The notes: generated by a model not told the origin, from the sequence alone. A DNA stretch of 64,000 nt from Salinicoccus carnicancri Crm (GCF_000330705.1 NZ_ANAM01000010.1:124001-188000); one strand, 5' to 3'; positions 52,202 through 63,188 are shown, counted from the stretch's first letter. Translations and numbers: made by a program.

Positions 52202-53440
52202 TCATTCCCCAAAAATAATATCCTTTATCATATAGAACTCTTTCGTAAACACACTGTCACTGATATCTTCAATGGTTTCCTCTATTTTCCCGAACTCTGC
52301 CCGGGCATCCTCCGTCCTGCCCAATTGATGAAGGCTCAGGGGATAGATGGATGAACGCACAGCCATGATGATACGGTCAATCGGGTGCTGGGCGAGAGGT
52401 CTGATATGCATATCGTCACGATATCCATCCACTACTTCCTTATACTTCCCTTGGAAATAAGTAAGTTCCAATTCAAATATATTCCTGTAGTATTTTGCAG
52501 AAGCATTCTTCACAGTATGTCCTTCCAAGAATGAATCGACCCTTGCAAGGTATGATTCATAAAGTGCTGCCCTTGCATTGCTGTCATCTGTTAAGACCCG
52601 GTAATACATTATCGGATTTTCCGGATCCACAAAATCAATCCAATCCGCTTTTTTTGTATTGAAAGCAAGATATTTTCTGAGGTTCTCCTGACATGTTTCC
52701 GAATTTTCCACGTCACCTGTATACTGATAATAAATCCCCAGTATTATATTGAGTGAATCAAAATATTTGAAGTTTTCCAGCTCATAGGAGAGATTGATTG
52801 CCTCATTCCCAACCCTCACATGTGCTTCCCTGTCCACACTGGCGGCCAGAATACTTTTATGATACAGATGATCCAGTTCGATCCTTGAGTCATATGCCTT
52901 GAACTCCAGCACATCCGCTTCAATATCAAACATTCTGGAATACGCTTCCTGGTAATCCCGGCTGTACATGAAAGACACCGCATCATCCAGTTTATTTCTC
53001 ACTGCCAGATGTTCCATGCCTACACTTTTATAGAATTCATTTATCTTCGCTGTATATTCATCGGCGATTTCATGTTTTCCTTTCATACGGTAATACACCC
53101 GGAGTATATTATAGACCTCCATCCCTCTGCTATTCTGTGCCACTTTATCCAGATTCGTCAATACTTCCTCTTCTATGAATGCGTAAGGGAAATTGAAAGT
53201 GTCCGTAAACCCTTCATATTCCAGAACGGATTCAGTCCACTCATCATCCCCTTCCTGCATCAGATGACTGACCGACACATCAAGCGTCCCCGCAATATAC
53301 TGCAAAGTCTCCATTGAAGGTTTTGATCTGCCGTTTTCAATCAGGCTCATCATGCCCTTTGTAATCTCATCTCCGGCGAGGTCCGCCAGCGTCATATTTT
53401 TGGATTTCCTTAAATTTCTGATTCGTTCGCCCAGTGCCAT
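52202..53440 (-). CDS. XRE-family regulator with TPR-like C-terminal domain
   Basis: 412 residues from the ATG preceded by GGAGATGAAGAC. An N-terminal Cro/C1 HTH (LGERIRNLRKSKNMTLADLA, ...MMSLIENGRSKPSMETLQYIA) is joined to about 330 residues of helical repeats like those of RRNPP-type or tetratricopeptide regulators (YNILRVYYRMKGKHEIADEY, YHKSILAASVDREAHV, IILGIYYQYTGDVENSETC). It is more A/T-rich than its neighbours by eye. It is divergent from an MFS exporter over two identical palindromes, so it most likely represses or controls both. A peptide or drug ligand for the repeat domain is possible but not shown. Confidence 0.88.
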   Translation of the reverse strand: MALGERIRNLRKSKNMTLADLAGDEITKGMMSLIENGRSKPSMETLQYIAGTLDVSVSHLMQEGDDEWTESVLEYEGFTDTFNFPYAFIEEEVLTNLDKVAQNSRGMEVYNILRVYYRMKGKHEIADEYTAKINEFYKSVGMEHLAVRNKLDDAVSFMYSRDYQEAYSRMFDIEADVLEFKAYDSRIELDHLYHKSILAASVDREAHVRVGNEAINLSYELENFKYFDSLNIILGIYYQYTGDVENSETCQENLRKYLAFNTKKADWIDFVDPENPIMYYRVLTDDSNARAALYESYLARVDSFLEGHTVKNASAKYYRNIFELELTYFQGKYKEVVDGYRDDMHIRPLAQHPIDRIIMAVRSSIYPLSLHQLGRTEDARAEFGKIEETIEDISDSVFTKEFYMIKDIIFGE

Positions 53441-53461
53441 GTCTTCATCTCCAATCTGCAA

Positions 53462-53532
53462 GTTTAATTATATTAAACTATATCTTGACAATCAATGTTT
53501 TTCTTATTACACTTTGTTTAATAATATTAAAC
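53462..53532. promoter_or_regulatory. Twin operators between XRE regulator and MFS exporter
   Basis: Two perfect palindromes, GTTTAAT-TAT-ATTAAAC (53462-53478) and GTTTAAT-AAT-ATTAAAC (53516-53532), centres 54 bp apart. The first contains the -10 (TATAAT on the minus strand) of the regulator promoter, whose -35 TTGATT is 17 bp away; the second lies just before the MFS ribosome-binding site. Confidence 0.8.
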
Positions 53533-53549
53533 ATCAGAGGGAGGTTAAT

Positions 53550-54911
53550 ATGATTTCAGATAAAGGGATACCATTTCATGAGCGGCTGAATTTTGCCGTC
53601 TATGCTTTAAGCCGCTTCATTCTCAGCGTGGGCAGCTACATCTATCTGTTTTCGGTAAGCTATTACATCATGTATGAAACAGGGTCCGCACTCTATTTTT
53701 CAATCAACATGGCAATTTCACTGGTTGTCACTGTCGCCCTGCTCCCTTTTTCCGGCCTTCTCAGTGACCTCGGCAATAAAAGAAAGATCATCATCACAGG
53801 AGAGGCTTTGAACACGCTTGTGATTCTCGGGCTGTTCATCTATACGTTATTCTTCGAGATCAATCTCGCCGCAATCTACATCGTGACCTTCCTGAATTCA
53901 CTGATTGAACCGTTCGTGTCCAACTCTTTCCAGACTTCGATAACGGAACTGTTCCATAAAGACAGGGTGCAGAAAGTGATGGGGTACACTTCGGCCATCC
54001 TGTCATCAACTGTTATACTCGGTCCGATACTCGGAGGAATTTTATTCGGCCTGCTGTCATTCAACCACATCATCCTGATATTCTTCATCGGATTCCTGCT
54101 GTCGACTGCACTCGATTTTCTGCTGCGCTTCGATTTGTACTACAAGGAAGAGGTTTACGAAGAGAATTTTCATGAAGGAACCGGGTTCAAAAAGGACATC
54201 AGTGCAGGTTTCAGATACATATTCAAAAGCGAGGTATTCCGGTCGCTGCTGATCATTGGGGCACTCGTCAATTTCACCACCGGCATCGTGTCGATATTCC
54301 CCGAAAAGATGATGATCTTTGAGCTGGGATTTCCTCCTGAGACCGTCGGTGTTGTAAATGCCATTGCTGGTCTCGGCGTGCTGATCGGCGGCATCACCGT
54401 CGCCAGGATTAAACAGTTCGATAATCCTTTCATGACCATGAAAGGCGGGTTCTTCGCCATGGCCGCCCTCTGTATCGCATATCTGGCACCGCTTCATCTC
54501 GGGCTTGGCATGCTGCCCAACATGCTGCTGATCGGGCTCATCGGCATCGGATTCACACTCACCTTCCAGTTCATCAATGTGCCGCTCGGCGTCTTCATGC
54601 AGCTCGTCATCCCACAGCACATAAAAGGCAGAGTATTTTCGACCATCTCACTGTTTTCAATGAGCATCATGCCGCTCGGGGCAATCGTTTACGGTTATCT
54701 CTACGATCTTGAAATATACTGGGCGATCAACCTGGTCACATCAGCCGCGGTCATTTCAATCGCCATGATCTTCTTCAATAAAAAACTGATACACATGTCG
54801 AAAGAAATGTATCAGGAGGCAAAGGCGGAGGAGACAGAGAAGGTGGATACGTCAGTGGCTGAGGCAGACTCTGTCGTCGGAGATTCGCCGGAATTACAGC
54901 CGGAAAGATGA
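53550..54911 (+). CDS. MFS exporter, MFS_3/macrolide-efflux-like
   Basis: 453 residues from the ATG preceded by GAGGGAGGTT; 66 upstream in-frame codons run across the operators and into the regulator. Twelve helices; MFS motif A-like LLSDLGNKRKIIITGE, helix 5 TAILSSTVILGPILGGILFG, GAIVYGYLYDLEIYWAINL near the end. Similar to the MFS_3 group of macrolide-like efflux pumps. The C-terminal 40 residues are acidic and hydrophilic. Divergent from an XRE regulator that probably controls it. Substrate unknown. Confidence 0.88.
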   Translation: MISDKGIPFHERLNFAVYALSRFILSVGSYIYLFSVSYYIMYETGSALYFSINMAISLVVTVALLPFSGLLSDLGNKRKIIITGEALNTLVILGLFIYTLFFEINLAAIYIVTFLNSLIEPFVSNSFQTSITELFHKDRVQKVMGYTSAILSSTVILGPILGGILFGLLSFNHIILIFFIGFLLSTALDFLLRFDLYYKEEVYEENFHEGTGFKKDISAGFRYIFKSEVFRSLLIIGALVNFTTGIVSIFPEKMMIFELGFPPETVGVVNAIAGLGVLIGGITVARIKQFDNPFMTMKGGFFAMAALCIAYLAPLHLGLGMLPNMLLIGLIGIGFTLTFQFINVPLGVFMQLVIPQHIKGRVFSTISLFSMSIMPLGAIVYGYLYDLEIYWAINLVTSAAVISIAMIFFNKKLIHMSKEMYQEAKAEETEKVDTSVAEADSVVGDSPELQPER

Positions 54912-54930
54912 TTGGTTTGGCCGGGCAGCG

Positions 54931-55045
54931 CTCTCCTATCATCGTTCCTGAATCGTTAATATGAGACACCACCGCTCTCATCATCGTTTTTGATTCGAAA
55001 ACAGGAGAACGCCTTCTCCTATCATCGTTCCTGAATCGACAATAC
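54931..55045. repeat. Hairpin repeat array 3: about 1.4 units of 83 bp
   Basis: TCTCCTATCATCGTTCCTGA recurs at 54932 and 55015, 83 bp apart, with a related block (CTCTCATCATCG...GATTCG) midway. The junction GAGAACGCCTTCTCCTATCA differs by one base from its counterpart in array 1. It lies in the gap between the convergent MFS and HAD genes. Confidence 0.88.
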
Positions 55046-55063
55046 AAGAAGCTCAAAAACCGC

Positions 55064-55108
55064 AAAAAGGACGGTAAGCCTGCACAAATCAGGATTCCCG
55101 TCCTTTTC
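55064..55108. terminator. Bidirectional terminator after array 3
   Basis: AAAAGGACGG pairs with CCGTCCTTTT across a 23-base loop. Confidence 0.75.
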
Positions 55109-55138
55109 ATCACTCTGATCATCTCATTTTTCTGGCTG

Positions 55139-56068
55139 TTACGAATCCGTGCTGCTCTCTCCGTCGGATGGAGAAGAAGTGGAGACTGCCGCAGCTTCCT
55201 GGCGGTCCATCTCTGCCAGTACTTCCTCGATGGCAATGGCCACGCCATCTTCCATGTTCGTCTTTGTAGTCTTATTCGCAATGCCTTTGACTTCTGAAGC
55301 GGCGTTGCCCATCGCGACGGAATGGCCTACTCGTTTGAGCATGGAAATATCGTTCAGGTTATCGCCGACTGCCATGACATCCTTCATGTCGATTTCCATG
55401 ATCCCCGCTATATGTTCGAGGGCAACCCCTTTCTGGGCATTTTCATGGGTGAGCTCGATATTGCCGGCAGACGATGAAGACACAGCGAGGTTGCCGATTT
55501 CATTAAGTTCGTTTTTCGCCCTGACGAGTTTCGCCCGGCTTGATGAAGTCGCCAGGAACTTGAGGACATTCTCATCCCCTCTTTCGAAGATTCCCTTGTA
55601 GTCATCCACTTCAACAAGTGTTCCGCGCTCCAGACGCTCTTCCATGAACTTCCGGATGCGGGTTTCATTCGCTTTTTGTCCCATCTGTTCGGACAGGTCG
55701 ATGAATACTTCTATATCCCTTTCAATACTTGTCGTATATATCGCCCGGTCCGTATAGACCTGGTAGAATATCCCTTCGGCTTTGAATACGTCGGACACTT
55801 CATCGATAAGTTCCGAGTTCAGAGCTGAAGTCGACATGATTTCGCTGGATTCGTTACGGACTTCAGCACCGTTCAGGCAGATGTACGGCACATTCATATC
55901 CAGCTTGCTGATGATGCCGTGGGCTTCATAGAATGCACGGCCGGTGGCAATCACCACCTGCACTCCTCTATCCATTGCCATTTGTATCGCTTCCCTTGTC
56001 CGCCCGCTTATATCATGATTCGGGGTCAGCAAGGTCCCATCCATATCCAATGCGATCAGTTTGACCAT
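55139..56068 (-). CDS. Cof-type HAD-IIB hydrolase
   Basis: 309 residues; the catalytic domain has motif I LDMDGTLL (nucleophile D8, acid D10), motif II ATGR, motif III Lys in VALEHIAG-preceding NAQKG, and motif IV GDNLNDISML. The cap is the alpha/beta IIB type. The C-terminal 25 residues (EAAAVSTSSPSDGESSTDS) form a Ser/Thr/Asp-rich tail absent from usual Cof proteins. These enzymes dephosphorylate sugar phosphates, FMN or PLP; the substrate is unknown. It is the last gene of the strand before the repeat-bearing gap. Confidence 0.9.
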   Translation of the reverse strand: MVKLIALDMDGTLLTPNHDISGRTREAIQMAMDRGVQVVIATGRAFYEAHGIISKLDMNVPYICLNGAEVRNESSEIMSTSALNSELIDEVSDVFKAEGIFYQVYTDRAIYTTSIERDIEVFIDLSEQMGQKANETRIRKFMEERLERGTLVEVDDYKGIFERGDENVLKFLATSSSRAKLVRAKNELNEIGNLAVSSSSAGNIELTHENAQKGVALEHIAGIMEIDMKDVMAVGDNLNDISMLKRVGHSVAMGNAASEVKGIANKTTKTNMEDGVAIAIEEVLAEMDRQEAAAVSTSSPSDGESSTDS

Positions 56069-56119
56069 AAGCCATCTAAAACTCCCTTATACTGTTTTGA
56101 TTCCATTTTATCAGAAAAT

Positions 56120-57299
<1,180 letters not shown>

Positions 57300-57317
57300 T
57301 TTGCCTCCCAGTTTTAG

Positions 57318-57346
57318 AAAAATAAGAAGGCTCAGAGCCTTCTTAT
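57318..57346 (-). terminator. Terminator after tdh
   Basis: AATAAGAAGGCTC-A-GAGCCTTCTTAT; the tdh stop codon lies in the stem and T-rich sequence follows on the minus strand. Confidence 0.85.
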
Positions 57347-58287
57347 GCCTTATTTCTTATCGCTTCCAGCATGACCTCGGTCATTCTGGCAAGATTGTAT
57401 TTCGGTTCGAAATCCCACTGGCGAACTGCCTGGCTTGCATCAATGGCATTCGGCCAGCTCTCGGCGATGCCCTGACGCACAGGGTCGACATCGTAGTCCA
57501 GTTCGAACTCCGGTATGTGCTTCCTGATCTCATTCGCGACCATTCCAGGGTTGATGCTCATCGCCGTCACGTTGAACGCGTTGCGGTCCTCAAGCCTTGC
57601 ACCATCCGCTTCCATCAGGTCGATGATTGCATCAACCGCATCGTCCATATACATCATATCCATGTTCGTATCCTTGTCGATGTAAGATGTATATCTGCCG
57701 TTCCGGATTGCTTCGAAATAGATTTCCACGGCATAATCAGTCGTTCCCCCGCCCGGCTCCTTGACATGTGAAATGAGCCCCGGGAACCTTACCCCGCGGG
57801 TGTCCACTCCGAATTTTTCGAAGTAATAGTCACACAGCAATTCGCCGGCGACTTTATTCACCCCGTACATTGTCGTCGGACGCTGTATAGTGACCTGTGG
57901 CGTATTTTCCTTAGGCGTGGAAGGTCCGAACGCACCGATCGAACTCGGCGTAAAGAACTTCAGTCCAGACTCCCTGGCAAGCTCCAATGCGTTCACAAGG
58001 CCTCCCATGTTGATGTCCCATGCAAGCTGTGGATCTTTCTCACATGTTGCACTGAGCAGTGCAGCCATATGCATGATTGTATCCGGCTTGAAATCACGGG
58101 CAATTTCCTCCAGGCGACCCATGTCACGCACATCGAGTATTTCGAACGGTTTCCCCTTCAGCTGTTCATCTTCCGGCTCTTTGATGTCTGTCGGCAGGAC
58201 GTTATCCTCACCGTACTTCTCTCTCAGTTTCAAAGTAAGCTCCGTACCAATCTGACCGAGAGCCCCTGTTATAATAATTCGTTCCAT
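57343..58287 (-). CDS. tdh: L-threonine 3-dehydrogenase, short-chain epimerase-like type
   Basis: 314 residues of the extended SDR/epimerase family. NAD motif TGALGQIG at 7-14, catalytic Thr/Ser region [12 protein letters not shown] and YGVNK motif near 141, then [25 protein letters not shown], which marks the epimerase-like threonine dehydrogenases. It oxidises L-threonine to 2-amino-3-ketobutyrate with NAD. It follows kbl by 16 bases in the same operon, which makes the assignment strong. Confidence 0.92.
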   Translation of the reverse strand: MERIIITGALGQIGTELTLKLREKYGEDNVLPTDIKEPEDEQLKGKPFEILDVRDMGRLEEIARDFKPDTIMHMAALLSATCEKDPQLAWDINMGGLVNALELARESGLKFFTPSSIGAFGPSTPKENTPQVTIQRPTTMYGVNKVAGELLCDYYFEKFGVDTRGVRFPGLISHVKEPGGGTTDYAVEIYFEAIRNGRYTSYIDKDTNMDMMYMDDAVDAIIDLMEADGARLEDRNAFNVTAMSINPGMVANEIRKHIPEFELDYDVDPVRQGIAESWPNAIDASQAVRQWDFEPKYNLARMTEVMLEAIRNKA

Positions 58288-58303
58288 TGTGTACTCCTTC
58301 GTT

Positions 58304-59494
58304 TTATGAGATTACATTGAGTTCCCTGCCGACTTTTTCGTAGATGCGGAGTGCTTCATCGAGCATCTCTTTCGTATGTGCAGCCGTCGGCATGTTCCTT
58401 ACACGGCCTGTGCCCTTGGGCACTGTCGGGAAGACGATGGATTTGGCATATACCCCTTCTTCCATGAGCCGCTTGGAAAATTGCTGCGTCGTCTTCTCAT
58501 CACCGATTATGCATGGTGTGATCGGCGTTTCGGAATTACCGATATCAAAGCCGAGTTCCTTGAGCCCCTTTTTGAGATAGTCCCCGTTTTCCCAGAGCCT
58601 GTCGTGCAGTTCTGTGGAATCCATCAGCATCTGTACCGCTTCCGTGATGGCACGGGTGTCTCCCGGAGTCAGGGAAGTCGAGAACAGAAACGGACGCGCC
58701 GCCACTTTCAGGTAGTCGATCAGATCCTGTGACCCGGCAACGTAGCCGCCGACCACACCGATTGCTTTGGACAGTGTACCCATCTGCAGATCGATATCGT
58801 TCTGCAGGCCGAAATGCTTCACGGTACCTGCACCTTTGCCCATCACGCCTGAACCGTGGGCATCATCCACATAAGTAATCAGATCGAATTCCTTGGCGAT
58901 TTCAACGATTTCCGGCAGCAATGCAACGTCGCCGTCCATTGAGAAGACGCCGTCCGTAATGTACATCACTTTTTTATATAATCCGGACTCGACAGCTTCT
59001 TTCGCCTTTTTCCTGAGGTCGTCCATATCAGAATGGTTCACCCGGATGATCTTCGCACGTGACAGACGGCAGCCGTCGATGATTGATGCATGGTTCAGCT
59101 CGTCCGACAGGATTGCGTCCTCCTTGTTCATGACCGCCTGGATTGCTGCCATGTTACAGTTGAAGCCGGACTGGAATGCTACAGCCGCTTCTGTCCCCTT
59201 GAATTCAGCAAGCTTATTCTCCAGTTCAACATGCAGGTCGAGGGTGCCGTTGATCGTCCTGACCGCCCCTGCACCGACACCGTGGGAATCGATCGCTTCC
59301 TTCGCCACTGTTTTCAGCGTTTCATCTGTCGCCAGACCCAGGTAGTTGTTGGAAGAAAGGTTGATCATTTTTTCCCCTTCGATCGTGATCTCAGGACCGT
59401 TGGCGCCTTCGACCACATTGATCTCATTATACAATCCGTTGTCTTTCAATTCCTGCAGGTTCTCCGCAAGATATTCGTCCAAAATTTTAGACAT
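58304..59494 (-). CDS. kbl: 2-amino-3-ketobutyrate CoA ligase (glycine C-acetyltransferase)
   Basis: 396 residues of the alpha-oxoamine synthase family. PLP-binding Lys in [14 protein letters not shown] near 243, with D and H of [17 protein letters not shown] in front and SNNYLGLA near the N-terminus. It splits 2-amino-3-ketobutyrate with CoA into glycine and acetyl-CoA. With the adjacent tdh it completes threonine degradation. Preceded by GAGGAGGCG. Confidence 0.95.
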   Translation of the reverse strand: MSKILDEYLAENLQELKDNGLYNEINVVEGANGPEITIEGEKMINLSSNNYLGLATDETLKTVAKEAIDSHGVGAGAVRTINGTLDLHVELENKLAEFKGTEAAVAFQSGFNCNMAAIQAVMNKEDAILSDELNHASIIDGCRLSRAKIIRVNHSDMDDLRKKAKEAVESGLYKKVMYITDGVFSMDGDVALLPEIVEIAKEFDLITYVDDAHGSGVMGKGAGTVKHFGLQNDIDLQMGTLSKAIGVVGGYVAGSQDLIDYLKVAARPFLFSTSLTPGDTRAITEAVQMLMDSTELHDRLWENGDYLKKGLKELGFDIGNSETPITPCIIGDEKTTQQFSKRLMEEGVYAKSIVFPTVPKGTGRVRNMPTAAHTKEMLDEALRIYEKVGRELNVIS

Positions 59495-59630
59495 TCCAAA
59501 TCGCCTCCTCTTTTCCTTATCATATCACAAGTGGACAGCGTCTTATAATTGAAAGATGACGAACTATAATGTTTATAAAACTCCGAAAATTTGATAAAAT
59601 TATCTAATACGATTTATGGAGGCGAAAGTC

Positions 59631-60821
59631 ATGGATATAAAAGAAATGGCGGAATCCATTCTGCCCGAAATGATCGAAACGAGACGTTATATGCACATGC
59701 ACCCCGAAGTATCGTTTCATGAAAAAGAGACTTATAAATACATATTGGAACGTCTGAATAAATACCCCGGACTCTCCATAAAAGAGAATGTCGGCGGCGG
59801 CGGCCTGCTCGCAACACTAAGCAATGCGCCGCATCCGCACGTTGCCATACGGGCTGACTTCGATGCCCTCCCGATCCAGGATGAGAAGGATGTACCCTAC
59901 AGGTCCACCGTGGAAGGTGTGATGCATGCATGCGGTCACGATGCCCATACAAGCACTCTGCTCGCTCTTTTGGATACTGTCTACCACAACCGGGACTCCT
60001 TGAAAGGGAGCATCTCCTTCCTCTTCCAGTTCGCCGAGGAAGTACAGCCGGGCGGCGCCATCTCCATGGTGGAGGACGGCGTGCTCACAGGCATCGATAA
60101 AGTGTATGGCCAGCACTACTGGAGCCAGTATCCGACAGGGGTCATCAGGACGAAGCCGGGACCGCTTGTTGCCAGCCCGGACTATTTCGAGATCACCATC
60201 CGGGGCAAAGGCGGGCATGCAGCCCATCCGCATAATGCGGTCGATCCGATCGTCATTGTGTCAGAGCTGATCACAAGCCTGCAGACGACCGTTGCCAGAC
60301 AGGTCGCCCCGCTCGATAATGCGGTGGTCACTGTCGGCAAGGTTCGGGCCGGGGATGCTTTCAATGTGATACCCGATACCGCAACCATTACGGGCACAGT
60401 CCGCACATTCAAGCAGGAAACGAAAGAGATGATACATGACATTTTCCACAGGGAAGCGTCTCTTACGGCTGAAAAACGCGGCGCGACAGCAGATGTCCTC
60501 TACAACTTCGGTTATCCGGCGGTCATCAACCACGACGCGGAAGCGGAAATCGTGCGCCAGGCGGCCGGGGAGGCAGGCATCGCGTTCGAAGAATCGAAGC
60601 CGCTGATGATCGGCGAGGACTTCTCGTACTTCATCAATGAACGTCCCGGCGCATTTTTCTTCACCGGCTCGGGCAACCATGAAAAGCTGAGTGATTTTGT
60701 CCATCACCATCCCAAGTTCGATCTGGATGAAGACGCAATGGTCAACGGGCTGACCATGTTCATGAAAATACTTGAAATCGAGCAGGTGATCGAATGGAAA
60801 CACACGTCATTGAAAAACTGA
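59631..60821 (+). CDS. M20D amidohydrolase, paralogue 1
   Basis: 396 residues; start at MDIKEM, since the earlier in-frame ATG (59616) overlaps the GGAGG binding site. M20/peptidase-like metal centre: DFDALPIQ, GVMHACGHDAHT (Cys and His ligands, about residues 97-107), FAEEVQPGG, GQHYWSQ, and the lid HAAHPHNAVDP. Family members hydrolyse N-acyl amino acids, hippurate or N-acetyl-diaminopimelate. It is the first of three coupled paralogues and has a 28-base overlap with the second. Its metal-proximal segment YWSQYPTGVIRTK differs from the other two, so substrates may have diverged. Confidence 0.92.
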   Translation: MDIKEMAESILPEMIETRRYMHMHPEVSFHEKETYKYILERLNKYPGLSIKENVGGGGLLATLSNAPHPHVAIRADFDALPIQDEKDVPYRSTVEGVMHACGHDAHTSTLLALLDTVYHNRDSLKGSISFLFQFAEEVQPGGAISMVEDGVLTGIDKVYGQHYWSQYPTGVIRTKPGPLVASPDYFEITIRGKGGHAAHPHNAVDPIVIVSELITSLQTTVARQVAPLDNAVVTVGKVRAGDAFNVIPDTATITGTVRTFKQETKEMIHDIFHREASLTAEKRGATADVLYNFGYPAVINHDAEAEIVRQAAGEAGIAFEESKPLMIGEDFSYFINERPGAFFFTGSGNHEKLSDFVHHHPKFDLDEDAMVNGLTMFMKILEIEQVIEWKHTSLKN

Positions 60822-61981
60822 CACAGGAGAATTATAACGAGATGGTGCGGCTGCGCCGACATTTCCACATGTACCCGGAACTTTCATTCCAGGAGGTTCA
60901 GACACCGGCATACATCGCTCAGTACCTGAGGGAACTCGGACTTGATGTACAGGAAGGCATCGGCGGACGGGGGGTCGTCGGGCGGCTCATTGTTGATGAG
61001 ACGCTGCCGACCGTCGCCCTCAGGGCGGATTTTGATGCACTGCCCATACAGGATGCCAAGGATGTCCCGTACAAATCAACCGTGCCGGGAGTCATGCATG
61101 CATGCGGACATGATGCCCATACTGCTGTGGTGCTGACGGCAGCACGCATACTGTCACAGCACAAAGAGTCCCTTTCGGGGAATATCGTCTTCCTCTTCCA
61201 GCATGCCGAGGAGGTCGATCCGGGCGGCGCGATACAGATGATTGCGGATGGCTGCCTCGACGGTGTCGATGCAATATTCGGACAGCATGTGACGAGCAGC
61301 CTTGATGTCGGTACCATCGGTTATAAATACGGCATAGCGACCGGCATGCCGGATGACTTCACGGTCAAAATACACGGCCGCGGGGCACATGCATCCAAAC
61401 CCCATGTCGCAATAGATCCCGTGGCTGCCGCAATCTCATTCTGCAATCAGCTGCAGTATGCGGTAACGAGAAAGTCGAAACCCATGGAGCCTGTCGTCCT
61501 GTCCATCACCATGCTCGAGGGCGGTCATCAGCACAATGTGATTCCCGACGTCGTCACAGTCGGCGGAACGATCCGCACGTTCACAAAAGAGGCGCAGGAA
61601 GTGATGATCAGAGAGCTGAAGAAATGCCTGGAAGGTCTCGTGACCACCACCGGCATCTCATACGACCTGGATTACATGAAAGGCTATCCGCCGGTGGTGA
61701 ACGATGAGGTAAAGACGGACATTGTGCTAGCAGCCGCAAAAGAGATTTCAACCGTCAGGAAGACCATCGCACTGGAACCGGATCTCGGCGGAGAGGATTT
61801 CTCCTATTATCTAGAGCGTGTGCCGGGCACCTTTTATTACACAGGGACGCGCAATCCGAATTTCAAAGCGGATTATCCGCATCACCACTCCAATTTCGAT
61901 ATCGACGAAAAAGGTCTGGTCAATGCGGTCTCCGTCATGCTGAATGCCGTGTTCAAGTTTTTTGAGAAGGAGACGAATTGA
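60794..61981 (+). CDS. M20D amidohydrolase, paralogue 2
   Basis: 395 residues. Metal-binding GVMHACGHDAHTAVV, QHAEEVDPGG, GQHVTSSLDVGTIGYK, and the lid RGAHASKPHVAIDP. Its start lies inside the end of paralogue 1, with only a weak binding site, so translation probably depends on coupling. The lid has Lys-Pro where the others have His-Pro or Glu-Pro. Confidence 0.92.
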   Translation: METHVIEKLTQENYNEMVRLRRHFHMYPELSFQEVQTPAYIAQYLRELGLDVQEGIGGRGVVGRLIVDETLPTVALRADFDALPIQDAKDVPYKSTVPGVMHACGHDAHTAVVLTAARILSQHKESLSGNIVFLFQHAEEVDPGGAIQMIADGCLDGVDAIFGQHVTSSLDVGTIGYKYGIATGMPDDFTVKIHGRGAHASKPHVAIDPVAAAISFCNQLQYAVTRKSKPMEPVVLSITMLEGGHQHNVIPDVVTVGGTIRTFTKEAQEVMIRELKKCLEGLVTTTGISYDLDYMKGYPPVVNDEVKTDIVLAAAKEISTVRKTIALEPDLGGEDFSYYLERVPGTFYYTGTRNPNFKADYPHHHSNFDIDEKGLVNAVSVMLNAVFKFFEKETN

Positions 61982-63153
61982 TGATGGACATAACAAAAGA
62001 GATAGAAGCAAAATACGAAGATATGGTGGCGATCAGACGCCATATGCACATGTATCCGGAGGTTTCATTCCAGGAGGAAAAGACAAAACAGTATATATAC
62101 GACCAGATCAGTGATCTTGGCTTTGATATAAGAAGGGATGTCGGTGGAAACGGCATCGTTGCAAGACTGCATGTGGATGATAATTTCCTGACCATCGGCC
62201 TTCGTGCCGACTTTGACGCCCTGCCGATCCAGGACGGGAAGAATGTCTCCTACAGGTCACAGATCGACGGTGCCATGCATGCATGCGGGCACGATGCCCA
62301 CACGGCGATGCTGATTACTGCTGCACGCATCCTCTCAGACCACAAAGAGGAGCTGCCGGTCAATGTTGTCTTCATCCACCAGCACGCCGAAGAGATGCTG
62401 CCGGGCGGTGCCCGTGCGATGGTCGAAGACGGCGCGCTGGACGGTGTCGATCTTGTATTCGGCCAGCATGTCTCAAGCAACTACCCTGTCGGGACACTGT
62501 CATATACATATGACTATGCATATGCCAATGCGGATTCATTCAATATCATCATACAGGGCCAGGGCGGCCACGGAGCGGAGCCACACGGCGCAATCGATCC
62601 GGTAGTTGCGGCAGCCTCCCTGATCCAACAGCTCCAGTCCATTGTATCCCGTACTGTGGACCCACTGAAATCCGCAGTGGTCACAGTAGGCACCTTCAAC
62701 AGCGGATCGGTGTTCAATGTCATCCCGGATACTGCGGAAATCCGGGGGACAGTCCGTACTTTTGAAAGGGATGTCAAGGAACAGGTGCAGAACCGCATCG
62801 AGAACATCGCCAGAGGGATCGAATCAAGCTTCGGCGTACAGTGCACAGTGGAATACAGCGACGGCTACCCTGCCCTGCTGAATGACAACGCTCAGGTCGG
62901 GCATGTCGTCCGTGCAGTCAGGGACGCGGCATATGTAAAGACTGCTCAGGAAAATCCCCCGTCCATGGGCGGGGAGGACTTCTCCTACTTCCTGCAGAAC
63001 AGACCCGGTGCCTACGTATACACCGGGGTCGGCAACAGTGAACTGGGTGCTGACTACCCCCACCATCATCCGAAATTCGATATTGATGAAGCCGGCATGA
63101 AAGCCGGGGTGGAAACACTGCTCAGAACAGTGATGGAATTTGATAATCCATAG
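61981..63153 (+). CDS. M20D amidohydrolase, paralogue 3
   Basis: 390 residues; ATG overlaps the stop of paralogue 2 by one base (TGATG), with AGAAGGAGAC 8 bases upstream; a second ATG follows. Metal-binding GAMHACGHDAHTAML, HQHAEEMLPGG, GQHVSSNYPVGTLSY, lid HGAEPHGAIDP, and GGEDFSYF. Residues near the S1 pocket differ from the other copies. Last gene of the operon, followed by a strong terminator. Only one such gene lies here in Staphylococcus aureus, as I recall. Confidence 0.92.
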   Translation: MMDITKEIEAKYEDMVAIRRHMHMYPEVSFQEEKTKQYIYDQISDLGFDIRRDVGGNGIVARLHVDDNFLTIGLRADFDALPIQDGKNVSYRSQIDGAMHACGHDAHTAMLITAARILSDHKEELPVNVVFIHQHAEEMLPGGARAMVEDGALDGVDLVFGQHVSSNYPVGTLSYTYDYAYANADSFNIIIQGQGGHGAEPHGAIDPVVAAASLIQQLQSIVSRTVDPLKSAVVTVGTFNSGSVFNVIPDTAEIRGTVRTFERDVKEQVQNRIENIARGIESSFGVQCTVEYSDGYPALLNDNAQVGHVVRAVRDAAYVKTAQENPPSMGGEDFSYFLQNRPGAYVYTGVGNSELGADYPHHHPKFDIDEAGMKAGVETLLRTVMEFDNP

Positions 63154-63154
63154 A

Positions 63155-63188
63155 GAAACCGGGGTGCATGTGCACCCCGGTTCTTTTT
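63155..63188 (+). terminator. Terminator after the M20 operon
   Basis: GAAACCGGGGTGCA pairs with TGCACCCCGGTTC, followed by TTTTTG. Confidence 0.92.
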
